From Limnanthes douglasii subsp. nivea (lineage: Eukaryota; Streptophyta; Magnoliopsida; Brassicales; Limnanthaceae), in the NCBI GenBank assembly GCA_036936605.1, contig JAUPFV010000001.1, forward strand, positions 153,979,187-154,043,186: DNA of 64,000 nucleotides. The letters run 5' to 3'. This document shows positions 46,665 to 60,064 of this stretch, piece by piece. Position numbers and translations under genes: made by a program. The notes under the pieces are model-generated. The model was not told the origin of the DNA. It made no database searches and saw only the letters and a list, made by a program, of their open reading frames with translations. How positions within the stretch are numbered: position 1 is the stretch's first letter; the number at the start of each line of letters is the position of its first letter.

Positions 46665-47392
46665 GCCTCAAGTAAACAATAGATCCTCTGTCTCTGCAAT
46701 TTCACTCTACCTGGCTCTTCTCACTTTGTACTAAATTATCTTTGTATTTTGAGATTAGGGTGATGTTCAAGTATTAAAGCTCCTATGCTACGTTTGACAC
46801 GTGTCGAGATCTCATTTGAGGAGAACCACTCCGTTGTTGTACTGTCTCTTTGAACCGTTGGATCATGATGCGTCTCTCATATGGTCTTCTGGTAAAAACA
46901 AGGTAACTGGGTTTTCAAAATGCCTTTGCTGTTCCCAATGATTTTTAACTTCTCACACGTGGACGGCTACGATCGTGTTACCACTATATTTGTTTGTTTC
47001 CCTTTTTTTACGTAACAAACAGGATCATTATTTGTCAATTATATAGCCCATCGTACTTATTTATTCGTCTCTCCAGATTTTGAAAATTTTAGTTCTCCGA
47101 CACAACGTACTCTATTTATTTTTAATTTTATTTTATTTTTGGCGAAATAAATCTTTTATTACTAATTTGAAAAGAATTACAACTAGATGTCTCTAATAGG
47201 AAATAGAAAGAAAGAAAGGATTAAAGGATTAAATAAGATACTTGAACAAAATTCCCAAATCAAGGGGATGAACCCTAAATCGAGCAGAACTCTCAAAACT
47301 CCTTTGCTGCTCGATACGCTCTTTGACACCCGAAAATTCGGAAAAATGAATCCAATCGCAATCAGCAATGAAAATCAGAGGTAAAATCGAAC

Positions 47393-50300
47393 CTAATCCG
47401 GGTCAATATACTTAATTCCTAAGCTTCCCAGCGTTGCGATAGTTAGTAGAGGAATTGGGATATTGGAAATGGTTATCGTTCGATCTTGCTTTTCCATCAA
47501 GACCCATTTAGTTATCCAATCAGCAGCTACATTCTGCGTTTTGGATATGCGTCGAAGACTCATCGTTGAAGGGATTAAACTACGACAAAGAGAAGCAATC
47601 GGGATTGAGGCTGTATTCCTAGAAGCTATGATGTTGACTAGAGTTAGGCAATCTGACTCTAAGTCAATATTATACCAGTGATTTTTTCTACAAATGATCA
47701 AACTTCCAACATCGCCTTGCATTCCGCCTGAAATGGATCCATTTTGCCAAAGAGGAGACCAGATCCATATAGGATATTCCCTTGCTCATTCCTGACCATA
47801 AAACCTCCACTGGCTTCACCGAAAAAACTACTAGCTCCATCCACATTGACCTTGAGTCTACCTGCAGTTGGAGCTTGCCAAACCAGGTACTTCGGTTTCC
47901 TTTTGTTGTTGTTTATAGTACTACATCCTAAAGCTGCTCCTGCATTCGTTACACGAGTCCAGTGGTTAGCTTTAAGAGTATTATTCGAGTCTATTCCCAG
48001 GATAATTCCGTTGATTCTGGCAATAGCACTTGTGAAGTTATCATGAGTGCTATTAAATTTACTGCAGTTTCGATTATACCAAATTGTCCAACAAATGACT
48101 TGAGGGACAAGGTGGGTAATGTGAAACTTCTTGTTCGAAAACCAGAACCAACAGTGCAACATATGGCTTAAGGTCATTTTTCTCTTCACAATTACAACAG
48201 AACTAGCATCTTGAAACAGAGATAAAATACCTTTTGGTTAGAATGTTATCAATTGGGGCAAAGTTTTTTATTAATTTCCAGCATAAGAATGAATATTTTT
48301 TTGTATAAAATTGTTCCAAATTTTTTTGTAAAATGAAGATTTCGTGTTTTTATGACTGATAGAGTCCCAAGTTAACTTGGTACTAAAGTTGGTATCATTA
48401 GAGAGCTTCCACTCTATCTTGTCTTCCTGGTCATGATTGATTTTGACACTGTTAATTTGTCTAACTCTTTCATGAGAGAGGAAGCTAAGTAGAGTGGAAT
48501 TGTCCCAAATATCATCTTTCCAAAATGTTATAACCTTAGCAGGCATATACCATGTATTAGTGTCGTGATTATTTGTGATAGGAGGCATGTTATGCCAAGA
48601 CTCCAACCAGAAATCAACCTCCCCTTTGTCAAGGGCCCAATTAATATTTTGTTCAGCTTGGTTTTTGATAGAGTGAAGTCTTTTCCAGACAATGGAGTTT
48701 GTGGCTTTACAAACAGCTTTGATAGGATGAGATATATGGCTATAGATGTGGTGCATTAAGTCTGCCTAAAGAGAGTTTTTTTTTTGAAAACATAGTAAAG
48801 CTTTTGAGAGAAAGTGAGTTAAATATCAGACACTAGTTTGATATTTAACCCACCTTTCTCAAAAGGTTTGTAAAGCTTGCTCCAGTAAGCCCAATGAATG
48901 GATTTTTCATTATATTTAGACCTCCATAAAAATTTATTGAAGCAGTTTTCGATTTTACTTATTATAGTATTGGGAATGAGGCTGTTCTGCATCCAGCAGT
49001 ATATTATTGGATGCAGAACATTCTTTATTAGGGACAGCCTACCCCCAAAAGACAAATGCTTCATGTCTCACTCATGAATCTTATTATGAATTTTAGCAAT
49101 TAGAGTTGAGAAATTCTTCCCCTTGTTATTTGCAGATATGGTGATGCCCAAGTAGTTAAAGGGAGCTTGATCTGTGTTGAAACCGGTGGAAGACTTAAGT
49201 CTGGCAATAGAGGACTGAGCAGTCTTTGATGAGGTAATAATTTTTATCTTTTCTTTGTTAATCATTTGACCAGAGGCTGACTGGTATCTTTCCAACAGAT
49301 TGCACAGCTTTTCAATGGATGAGTGAGTCTTGTAAATGAAAATAAAAATATCGTCAGCGAAAGCAAGACCAGGTAATATGTAATCAGACTTTAAATAGAA
49401 TTTCATGCTACTGTTATCTTTGTATAGATTAGAGAGTCCTCTGAGCAGAGCTTCATCAGCAAGAATGAACAGACTATGAGACAGAAGGTCTCCTTGTCTA
49501 AGACCATTCTTCTGAGGAAAATAGCCAATAATGATTCAATTTATTAGAATTGAGACCATGACCTTGGAAATCATAGAATATATAAGGTTAACCAGCTTGT
49601 CAGAGAACCTAAATATTTTCAACACATTGATAACAAAAGCATGAGACATCCTGTCAAATGCCTTTGACATATCAAGTTGAACCATGATATTGCTTTTAGA
49701 ATGCTTTCTGTTTATGTTATGTAGCATTTCTTTGGTTATTAATATATTATCATGAATGAGTCTGTCTTTAACAAATGCTCCTTGACTGTTGGAGATAATA
49801 TTAGGCATAATGTAAGAGAGTCTTCTGTTAATAAGACTAGATATCAGCCTATTAAAGATTGTGCAAAGGCTGATAGGCCTAAAATTGTTCCATGAGACAG
49901 GATTAGGCCCTTTTGGAATAAGGAAAATCCCAATGGCAAATACACCACTCGGAATTCTATTACCCATTAGGTAGGTATTTATAGCAATGCACAGATCCCC
50001 ATATATAATATCCCAACAAGTTTTAAGAAAGAAGCCGTTGAATCCATCAGTGCCAGGTGCACTGTCATTTTTCATAGCTTGAATAATGATCCATATCTCC
50101 TCCTTTGTAGTTGGCTTTCAAATATATGCATTCTCCCTGTCATTGATGAGCTTAGGAATGTTTTTAAGAATGGAGTTTTGAATATCAGTGTCATCACATG
50201 TATAGGAAACATTAGAGAGAATCCCCTTGAAATAGGACTCAGCAGATTTAGCAATCTCATCCTGGTTAGATAGCCAAGTACCATTATCTTTTATAGCTTT

Positions 50301-51298
50301 AATAGTGTTCTTTTTCCTTTTTTTAGAAACATAGTTATAATAGAGTTTAGTGTTATCATCACAATCATTGAGCCAAGTATTATAGCACATTTGCTTCCAA
50401 TAGCTTTCTTCGTTTTTAAGAGCTTGGATCAAAATGTTGTTAGCTTTAGATAGACTGTTGTCCCTTTGATGAGTGAGGTCTTTGTTGGTAACCTCATCAG
50501 TTGCCTCCTTTACTTTTCTGAATATATTGCCAAAATTAGTGGAGTTCCACTCTTTGAGGAACTTTTTCAACCTCTTAAGCTTAGACCAGAAAACCATTAC
50601 AATGCAAGTTCCAATTCTGTTTTACACAGTTTAAGAACTCATGATTGTTTGCCCAATCATTAATAAACTTGAAGTTGCATTTATTATAAACAGAAAAGTT
50701 ATTATGAGAATTAGAGATAGTAATGAGGAGGGGAGCATGGTCAGAACATGTTCTGACCATGTGAAGAACCTGGATATGATACATAGTTGTTGACATAGTG
50801 TGATTATTTAGGACCCTGTCTAATCTCTTCCAAATTTTCTTGTTACTCCAGGTATATCTGGATCCAACATACCCAGGATCTTCAAGACTACAAAGCCTTA
50901 TGACATCATTAAATTCATCAACACTAGAGACATCAAAATTGGGGCAGCACAGTTGGCCATCAGAGCAGGTGACAGTGTTGAAATCACCAGCAACAATCCA
51001 AGGCATGTCATCACAGGTAAGCTGAATCATATGACTCTATATGGAGGAGCTGATCATGATCATTCTTAACAGTTAGAGTAGCATCATCGGCCCAAAAAAT
51101 CCAAAGCTTATTAGAACAGTTAGATACATAATTCAGAAAACCAATTCTTTTAGCATCCTTATCCATTTTTTCATACCTAGCCATAGGCTCCTGAATAGCA
51201 ATGACCCTCACTTTATCATTATGAATCATGTACTTTAGCCTGGCCGAGGTAGGATTGTTGTTGATGCCACGAGCGTTCCAACTAACAATCTTTATCAT
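47393..51298 (-). pseudogene. LINE ORF2: endonuclease, RT, RNase H
   Basis: The start MIKIVSWNARGINN overlaps the end of ORF1 by 17 nt. Endonuclease: QEPMARYE, VAGDFNTV (about 50990), GSRYTWSN, CSDHAPL (about 50730). RT: DSAPGTDGFNGFF (50060), NFRPISLC, VQLDMSKAFDRMSH (about 49680), GLAFADDIFIF (about 49355) with the catalytic ADD. A zf-RVT-like region lies about 48756-48250. RNase H: KVNVDGASSFFGEASGG (about 47850) and SDCLTLVNII, which continues to the end. At least five frame changes (near 51050, 50590, 50100, 48780 and 47730) and stops show it is inactive. Confidence 0.9.
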
Positions 51299-52598
51299 TA
51301 TAAGATAGGGATTTGTTATAAGCTTTATCTCTTCTCAGCAGAGGGTTTATGGATAATCTTTTAGTCTTTCTGATTTTGTTTGCAGATTTTAACTTGCTGT
51401 TGATAATATCGTTGAAACCTTGATCAGTGGAGACGGCATTTGTGGATACATTAAGACTGCCCATATTGACTTGCTGAGGAGAGGATTCATCATGTGGAGA
51501 AGCAGGTTCATCATGAGGATAAGCAGATTCAGCATTGTGGCTAACAGAGTGATCCTGATCCAAATTTTGAAGAGCACTAATTACATCAAGATTTTTAGAA
51601 TCCTAAGCAGAAGCACCTTCTTTATAATTAGAATCATAGGACTTGTCTTTGGCAGTGATTATGGATTTCAACTATCTCTTGTAAACCTTACTGAATTTTT
51701 GTATTTGAGACATAACTGGTCTTTGAATATTTGTGGAACTGTCTTGTAGAGAATTAGTTTTATTCAGATCTTTTTCTTCATTTCTAATATCAGTACTGAG
51801 TTCTTTCAGTTTATCATTCTTATTAGAGTCCTTCTTTCTATAATTTTCTTCAATGTGACCTAGATGGTAACAGTAGTGACAGTAGCTTGGCACGTTACGG
51901 TAACTAACACCAAGCCAACAACCATCATTCTCTCCGAAACCGATCCATATCTTTCTCTTAAGACTCTTGGACACATCTATCTCGACTTGAGCAAAACAAG
52001 CTTTAGTAACCCTATGAACATCAGGGATAACCGTGCGATGAACAAAGCCCAAAGAGGCAGCAAGGTCCTTGTTAATAGAACTATTGTAGAGATATTCAGG
52101 GAGTTGTTCAAATCTGACCCAAAGGTGAACAATGGGGCTTTCAAAATTCTTGCTACTATCAGGACACCACTTCACCAATCTCATTACTTTCTCTTCCACC
52201 TTCCATATGTTTTTAACCCAGAATTTCCCAACATCTTCTATTAAGCAGAATTCAAACTGGATTTGTCTCGAGTCAAAAGTAATAAAGTTGTATGGTCCTT
52301 TAAATTTAAATGAATCAAGAAATGCTTGAAGGGCTGCTCTCTTGGGAATTCCTTGATTGAATTTCCCTATAAGAGTCGTTCTTGATTGTTTCAGAAGGAT
52401 ATCTTTAGTTCTTTGTGAGTACTGTATGGTATTGTGATCCTCAGTCTTCTTCACAAACTCAGGTGGTCGTTTAGTTCTTTCCGAAACTGAATTCAAGGTA
52501 TCTAAGTAAGATTTCTTGAGATTGTTTTGGACGTTGTTGTTGTTGGAGCAATGGTGAAGAGAATGAAACTCTTCTTCGTCAAGAACACCCATAGCCAT
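51282..52598 (-). pseudogene. LINE ORF1: DUF4283-like, zinc knuckle
   Basis: The start MAMGVLDEEEF is at 52598. The region about 52380-52150 reads RTTLIGKFNQGIPKRAALQ..F and FVKNIW.-type sequence typical of plant LINE/DUF4283 proteins, then IVHLWVRFEQLPEYLY. The knuckle SYCHYCYHLGHIEENY has Tyr in place of the last Cys. In-frame stops at 51672-51674 (TAG) and near 51605 interrupt a C-terminal acidic and lysine-rich tail that otherwise stays in frame to 51282. Confidence 0.85.
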
Positions 52599-52903
52599 TG
52601 AACATATTCGAAAGACAAAGGGTGCTAGAGAACAGAGCAATCAGAATCAAGACGGAAATCAGGGGACTCTGGAGAACAGAACAATCAATCAGAACAAGCA
52701 AATAGGGTGAAGAGATAGAGACTAGGGAAGCGCCTCTAAGAGGTCAGAGGGGAGCTTCCCCGAAAGCTTCGACAAGGTCAGGAGACAGCGAGCAGGCGAA
52801 CAAAGATCTTGGAGTTCTTAAAGCAGAGGCCAGGTATGGAAACGGCTCTGAAGAGCATTATTTGTTTTCTATTGGATTTGGTACTTTGGAGACAACGTAC
52901 TCT

Positions 52904-53499
52904 CTTTAGACAAACTTAAACCACGCCTAAACGTTTTTTTTAAATAACTAAGTTGTCTTTCTATTTTAAGTGATAGTCATTTTAAAATGATATTATATAT
53001 AATATTTGTTATAAAAAGAGCTATTATTTAAAAAATAATTTACTATTTAATTATTAAAATATTCTGTTCAAGATTATTATGTTCCAGATTTTTTAAAATA
53101 ATGTGTACAAGTCGATGACGCGGGATGGAAAATGAATGTTTCATACACGTTATTTTTAGGCCTATGAAATATATACGCATGGATCATTTGTTATATTTTG
53201 TTTCATAGAAAACGGATAAGGTTTCTGAATGTGGTATATTTTGTTAGACATGTTAATTTTGATTTCAATTGTATTTTTTTTTTATAAAAATGATATATTG
53301 TGGATCATTGTTATGTGAATGACTCATTTATATTGCTTTGAATGATTGGGGTTTCATCTTGTTGTTTTTTGTTGAATGTCAGAGGCAGAGTAGCATTTTC
53401 GGACAACACGTTGGGTGTTCCAGATAACCCTACTTTTTTGTTGATCACATACAAAAGTCACTTGTGTACTATAAATATAATTGCATGTATTTGATCAAA
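52904..53499. other. AT-rich spacer, no gene seen
   Basis: This is A/T-rich non-coding sequence after the LINE TSD. I see no repeat structure or coding signal. Confidence 0.5.
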
Positions 53500-53930
53500 C
53501 TATGATCATCCAAAAACCGTGTTATACATTAAGGATTTGTCTACTGACGTAGACATGCAATGCATCATCATTTCACATTTCTTCTGACCAAGGATCACGA
53601 CTAACTTTACTTCTCCAAAAATTGGAGTTTTGGTCATTATAAAATTGGATAATACTTCATGTGATGACACTAAATGGTCTATTCTACAAATTCTATCATA
53701 TATATTTTTCAATATGATGTTAGTCCAGTTGTCTCTGTCTATCATGATTATTTGGACCTTGGTATCGGTAATCTTAACAAAGGTATAATATTTTTGTGGA
53801 TTACGATGACCCCTCAAAGGTCATTATCATCACTAATGATCTTTCAAGCTCGAGGCTTATCCTTGATATTGAATTTCAAGGTCGTTAGTATAGCACTTTC
53901 CAGAGGAGTGAGTGATCTTTCAAAGTATTT
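53500..53930 (-). pseudogene. Gypsy protease fragment
   Basis: The minus strand reads KVQIIMIDRDNWTNIILKNIYDRI, aligning with RRILVDTGSSANILFLTTYKKM of element A, then FGEVKLVVILGQK and DKSLMYNTVFG, aligning with GEFEEEVLLGK and CPTCYNAILG. The active-site DTG is lost. It is an isolated fragment; no adjoining RT was recognised. Confidence 0.55.
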
Positions 53931-54899
53931 CCTTTGGTGATAGTCATTACTACCCAACAATTTGAATAAAAAATCATGATACTCACCAAATGATTTTTTA
54001 TGACAATTGTATCTAATATATTAGGAAAATGTAAAGGTTTTGCATGCGCGTTTCTTGAAACGAGAAGGTTCAGCTTTTGACAAACTCGACCAATTGTCAT
54101 CGTCTATCAAATTTTAGACTTATTCTTTAAAGAGAATGTTCACACTTCAAATGCATATTTTCATTTATGGTATTTGTAATTCTTGTTTAGATTGTGCTTT
54201 TCCTTTAAGGTAAATATTTTTTATGGTTTGTAAAAATGGATTATCTTCTTGTCATAAATGACTGTTTTTATTGAATTTTTTATAACAAATTGTCGTATCT
54301 TATTTGTTATATTGGTTTCATTTTTGTTACAAATTTTACCATTTGGAATGGAATGTACGAATTTTGATGAGGGTTCGAAACAGAGCTTGTAATTTTATAT
54401 ATGAGCAACTATTAGATGTCTATTAGTCATGGGGTGATAGGAAAAATATGCATTAGGTCCCTTTGAAATCTTTATGTGTATTGTATTATCTACTTTAATT
54501 TGGGTTTCACCTTAAGTTCAAAGGTCGACAGATGTCAACAAAATTATAATTATGATATCATCGGCTAAGAAACCTTGAAGGATCCATTATATATAAGCAA
54601 CACATGTGAAAATTCTATGATAGTTTTCTACATCTGTTTAGTTTCTGAAACCATTTATTATACTCCTGAAGGCTTTAGTTTGGCTCATTCTTTCTCGTTT
54701 TGGACTACCTTGCTATTAATACATTATTCCAACAATCACATCCAAAGTTTTTCAAATGTATGTATAGAACTAAAAGTCAGATTGCTAAACTATGTGAAGG
54801 TGTTACTTTAGAAATGCATCGAGAATGCTCGTTATAAGAGTCAATCATCTCCGTCAAAATTTGGCATTTCATTTTGAAATTATTTGTTGTGGTGATGAG
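53931..54899. other. Decayed repeat sequence, unassigned
   Basis: No gene could be supported. It is probably further decayed retroelement sequence, but I see no motif that proves it. Confidence 0.4.
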
Positions 54900-56800
54900 G
54901 GTTTCCAGTTATGTCATACTTTTCTATCTTGTATTGATTGGGCTTTCATAATACATTTTATTGGATGATCTTTAGGCTTAATGATGACACGTTTATATTG
55001 TATCTATGTTTTGACGTTTCTCATATAGGATTAAGGGGATTGGGGGTTTTGTTATTAAGGTTTACCATAATTTTGTTGGCCCAAATGTGGGAGTGTATCT
55101 CCATTCCAAGCTGGTAAATTTCCATGGTGGCTTTCCGGATATCATACGGCGTTGAACTTGGATCCAACTCGTCATTTTTTCTTTATATTGATGAATACAA
55201 TAGTAAATAGTTTGGCTCATTTCATCAAATTGAGAATATTTTGCATAGTGCGATGCTTATGTTTCAATAAAACTGTCATGTGACCTAGTCAGATTATGCC
55301 AAATTAATAGAGAATATAAATAACAATCATTATTCTTTCTTGACGTGTCATTAAAAAGTTTAGTATTGGATTTTTTTTTAAGATGGCAAAAAAAATTGGT
55401 AGGAAATATAATCCTTACTTTTATATTATCATGGCACTTTGTGCCAACATTTTTGATAATCTTCCCAATTATGACAATACAAGGAATTTTTTTTTATATA
55501 TGTTAAAAATTGAGAATTTGGAAAAGATTAGGAACAGTAAATATGTTCATGTAGTTGGCAAACTGAAAGTGAGTATTTTATCTTATGTTTTTGTTTTGTT
55601 ATGATTTTTTATTTATTCAACATACTCGTCTTTATTTAGCTTTCATGTCCTTATTCATGCAGATTTGGAGAAGAACCTTTAAATTTTTTACATCCATTAT
55701 GCTAAGAAGATTTATGTCAAACTTGTTTATGACCTTGGATGATGGTTCAATGATTACAAGGTCATCCCGGTGTCAGCTTATAATAGTCTATGGCCCATCT
55801 CTTACAGGCTTATTGCATCTACAATCTCGTGAGTCCCAACTGAGACTAGAGCTGATGCCTGAAGTTTTATTTCTAGAAATTCCTCATTTGGTGTTGATTT
55901 TACTATTTTAAAATATTTTAAGGTTGATGGATTCAAGGGAAAATATCATGTTAAATATTATTCTGCAAAAAACATAGTGTCAAGTATTATAAGTTTAAAA
56001 TCAAATTTGTTGAAGATGTTCCTAATTATTCAGTAGAAGATCAAGTCAAGTTTCACAGGCTGAACATTGATGGTCAGCATGAAACCCAAGTTAATTATGA
56101 TACTTCTTGTAAGGTTGCTGAGATTTTGGTTGTTGAGAACTCGGTTGTTGAGACTTCAATTGTTGAGACTTTGGTTGTTGACCCAAATATAAAAATAATT
56201 TTTTTAAGGTTATAAAATCAACTTATCACGTAAAGGTATATTTTTTAGAAACTCCCCTAGTTAAATTCTATATTACCAGTACTTTAGGTCTAAAAGACCA
56301 AATTGTTGTTTATAAAACTTGCGCACCTAAGTTTCTTGTTGTTGGTGATGATTTTACTGAATAATACTTTTATTTTATAATTAACCCTCCTCATAACACC
56401 TACAAAGGTGTTGGGATCTGAGGGTGGTTCTCATATTTCCAATGAGGATCCTCAACATATTAGGAAGGGAAAAATAAAGATGGATGATGTTTCTCCTTAG
56501 TATAAAATTAACTTCATTCCAAGAAAAGCATATTTAAATAATATTATTAAGTCATCCAATCAATTAGAGAAATGTGATGGCCAAAATGCAAGAACAAAAA
56601 TTATGATTAAGGGTCGACAACTGAAAAAAATCATGACTAAAGATGTTATTAGCAATGACTTAGTGCTTAATGTTGTAATTTATGTTTTGATTGATAAAGC
56701 TCATTTACCTCTTTCAATTGTTACAGTTATTGATTATGTTCATCGCATTTATGTTAAGGAGATGACTAAGGTTTGAGACACACTTTATACTTCAACTGAA
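54900..56800 (+). pseudogene. Possible antisense-type gene remnant, element I
   Basis: Open segments at 55383-55570 and 55667-55911 are separated by a stretch with good splice signals (AAA|GTGAGT at 55569 and TTCATGCAG at 55666). Position and strand fit the antisense gene of the gypsy element whose pol remnant is on the minus strand at 56880-59430. Sequence similarity to the antisense proteins of A and B is too weak for me to confirm. At 56110-56185 an 18-bp-like repeat (GTTGAGA.TT.GGTT) encodes VVE-type repeats. A further lysine-rich segment at 56400-56770 was not identified. Confidence 0.3.
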
Positions 56801-56879
56801 AGAAATCCTATGGATACCCTTAGTAACCAACTAGGTGCTGGTTTTTTATCTACTGGAAAATTTGCTCCCTTCCTCACAT

Positions 56880-59430
56880 GTCGACATTCAGTATGAGGGC
56901 ATACCATTTTTTTTGGAACTAGTGCATTTATCTCATACACCAATGTAAAAGGTGTCCCGACCATTGCAGTTTTTAGGACGATTCGTTATGGACATGAAAC
57001 TTTCTGCAAGAAATCATACCAACTTCATGTTTCTCATTCGAGCATATTCTTTATACCATATATTATTATTCAGTTTGTAACCTTTACTTGGTTATTACCT
57101 AATTATGGAGATTGGAAGAAAAGTTTCATTTTATACCTCTTATTTTGCATAATAGGGATATTTGATCAATTATTAATCATATTCCATTGTCAATTGTGAT
57201 AAACCATGGAATTTTGTGTCTGCAAAACATATGTTAGTTTATAAAAAAAATTAATACCTCATTTTATGTGATCATATATGAACTTTCTTCCTTCTAAAGC
57301 CTTGAAAATGTTCGTATAATCAAGGTCTCATCTGTTAAAGAAAATATCCTATAAGATGGTCTCTAAAAGAGCAGCCATGACTTGTATTGTATGGGTAAAA
57401 CGCTAGAAAATATCACAAATTTTGACATATTTTTTTACATATTCTAATATTGTGGGCCAATACTACTCTTACAGTCATATTATTTTATGTAATGTTTTGT
57501 AAACACAATGGATACTTCCTTATCCAAGATGAAGTTATTTTACTGTAACTATTACCCTTTAAGGTTCAAGACATCAAATATAGGTTTAGTGAGTCCATGC
57601 CTATATAAGGTTTTGGTAATACATACAAATCTTGCTGACTTCATTTGTATACCCCTTGTTTTGATCGTATTTTATGTAAGTTTTCCCTCTTGAAGATATT
57701 ATTTGATGGGTTCTTCAATATTCTTCTTCTTCTTCATTCCCTTCAATGATCATAACCATTGATTTTGAAATATTTTGCAAGGAACCTATTTGGTAAGGTG
57801 ATTGATAGTTTTTCTTTGAGGATTATTCATGGCTATGTTTTTGCATAGGTTGAATATGCCAAAGCATCGACATCTGTATTTTTTTCCCTTGGTAATTATT
57901 CAAAGATGACTTTCTCAAATAAAGATACCTAAAGACGAAGCTCTTTAAGGTAATAAATTCGATTTTCTTTTTTAGCCTCCTTGTAGCCTAAGGTTTGGTT
58001 AACTAAAAGCTTGTACTCAATAAAGAGTTTTCCCTTTCTAGTTATGCAAATGTTAGCAAGTCGATTACCAAATGCTGCAGCCTCATACTCTACCTTAGAT
58101 AAACTAAAATTTATAGCCTAGATCATAATTTTTCATGTTGGAAACATTGGTTTACTTCATGATCCATAGCTTAATATGTTGCTTCTTTCATATGTTTATA
58201 CGTGCCAAGTTGATTTTAGTTGTTCAGCCTAAGGTACATATATTTTTGGTTGTAACATAGTTAGGAATTATGTTATGGCCTAGGTCTTAATTGGTATTAT
58301 TGGATCAAATATTATGTCTTAAACTCTTAGTTATATTGAAAATCTAGTTAATCTCCCAAACCCACCAAATTTTTGTAATACACTTCTTATGGAATGAGTT
58401 TAATAATACGATAATATGAGCCTAAAAATAAGTATTAAATTTTATAACCACAACTACTAAGGCTAAGGCGAGTTTCTCTAGTTATAGGTAGAGAGTCTCG
58501 ATATCCAATAGAGGTTTACTTACATAGTATATATACATAAGTTTTTTTTATGTAATTAGAATTAGACTAACAAGTAAATCTAAAACTTATAAATATAAAT
58601 AGGAAATCAACCGACTTCGGGTTTGTTAATACCTCTAGGGAGGCCATGTAATTTTTGATATTATGTGGTTTAGTTGAATATCTTAACTCATTTAAGACCG
58701 ATATTTATCCAAAGATCTTGAAATAAATTTATTTAGTGTAATTAGCCTCTCTTCCAGTATTTGAAATTTAATTATGTTCGGGGGATGATCCACTATAGTC
58801 AATTAGAGAGTTGTATAGGGAATGATTTTATGCATTTATCGTTGATTTTTTAACCCAAATATTTCACACATCTTAGATTAAAAGCGCACTTGTCTAGATT
58901 GAGATTTAAGTTGATTATTTTGAGGTTTAAAATTGTATTGGTCAAGATAACTAAGTTGTATTCATCTTGAAATATAGGCTTAAAGGTTTCTACCAACTTG
59001 TGTTGACAAAAATTTATTGATCATTCTCTAATATGTGCCCCGACCATTCTTCAATCCAAAATGTATAACTTTGTAACAATGAATTCCTCTCCCAATGATG
59101 AATATAGTGTATTCTTGATTATATTTATGCATTGACATTTGGTTATAACCTGAATAGATATCCATGAGAGATAACATTTGGTTCCATAAAGTTGCATCCA
59201 CCAGTTGATCAATTCTTGGAAGATGGAAATGGTTGTTCGTATTTACTTTCTTTGAATTAGAGAAATCAAAGTCGTTATTATTTTTTACTAAAATTGGATT
59301 GGTTATCCATATTGGATAGTATGATTCCCTTATGTGGCCTACTACGACCTATGTTATCCATTTCTTTCATTATTGTTTCAGTTTTTTTGTGTTGAGATAA
59401 TGATCTTATTTTCTCTTTGTTTGAAATATT
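56880..59430 (-). pseudogene. Ty3/gypsy pol remnant I: RT, RNase H, aRNH, integrase
   Basis: On the minus strand from right to left: RT remnants at 59400-59000 (MKEMDNIGRSRPHKG, STGGCNFMEPNVISHGY, then YQ-type INKF near 59020), connection/RNase H about 58900-58400, archaeal-type RNase H about 58120-57860 (EYEAAAFGNRLANI, N.DVDALAYS), and integrase end near 56960 (TAMVGTPFTLVYEINALVP). The order matches Tat elements. Every frame is broken. Confidence 0.6.
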
Positions 59431-60060
59431 ATAGGTCGTCTAGTTAGATGTCCTCGGGTTTGGCAAGTTTAATACCTCCAGGACCATTAAGATTCCCTGT
59501 CGTCTTTAACTTATCAACTTTGAATCTCATTTTTAATTCATTCAACTTGATTTTATTCTTTAATACTCTCAGCTCATATATCATACTTTTTCATCTTTGG
59601 TTTGTCATTTCTAACTTCTCCAACTTGATTTCTTCTTTTGTATTTTCATTTTATATCTCTTACTTTATCATATTTGGTTCATCATTTTAGGCTCATCAGG
59701 TTACTTTTATTATAGACATCGTATAATATTATTTTACTCATCATTTTATTATCATCTTATAGAAAAATAACTCGTAAAATAATAATTATAAAGGAAATAA
59801 TATACGGGGAGTGCCTCATTTTCCGAATTTATATGTTTCATATTCATCTTTGGAATTATTTAGCTTGTCTTTGCTTACTTTTTTTAGATCACATTAATCA
59901 TAACTTACTTATCTTTTATCACATGACTCATCTAACACTTTAGTTTATTTGTTTTCTAATTTACTTATTCTTTCTTATAGAGCTCGTTCAACTGTATGTT
60001 AAGTTTTTATACCCATTATGGTCTAAGTGAAATTGTGTTCATTATGGCCTAAAGCGATAA
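59431..60060. other. AT-rich sequence, no gene seen
   Basis: It contains Phe/Ser/Ile-rich open stretches typical of T-rich DNA, e.g. 59448-59690, with no domain. It probably belongs to the gag side of remnant I. Confidence 0.4.
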
Positions 60061-60064
60061 ATGG

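Larger units (their letters stand above)
47114..52891 (-). mobile_element. L1-type LINE, full length, inactive
   Basis: The 5.8-kb non-LTR retrotransposon has ORF1 (DUF4283-like plus zinc knuckle) and ORF2 (endonuclease, RT, RNase H). The 3' end carries an A-rich tail on the minus strand (47114-47145). It is flanked by the 12-bp duplication ACAACGTACTCT at 47102-47113 and 52892-52903, with GA.  continuing outside one mismatch, so both ends are intact. Frames are disrupted in many places. It lies 651 bp upstream of the ubiquitin protease start codon, in the same orientation as that gene. Confidence 0.92.

Noticed and set aside
48565..48759. Plus-strand frames opposite the LINE (also 47463-48171, 51420-52329)
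   Set aside because: Shadows of LINE ORF1 and ORF2.
59448..59690. Phe/Leu/Ser-rich open frame resembling a membrane protein
   Set aside because: Expected from T-rich DNA; no start context, splice pattern or domain.
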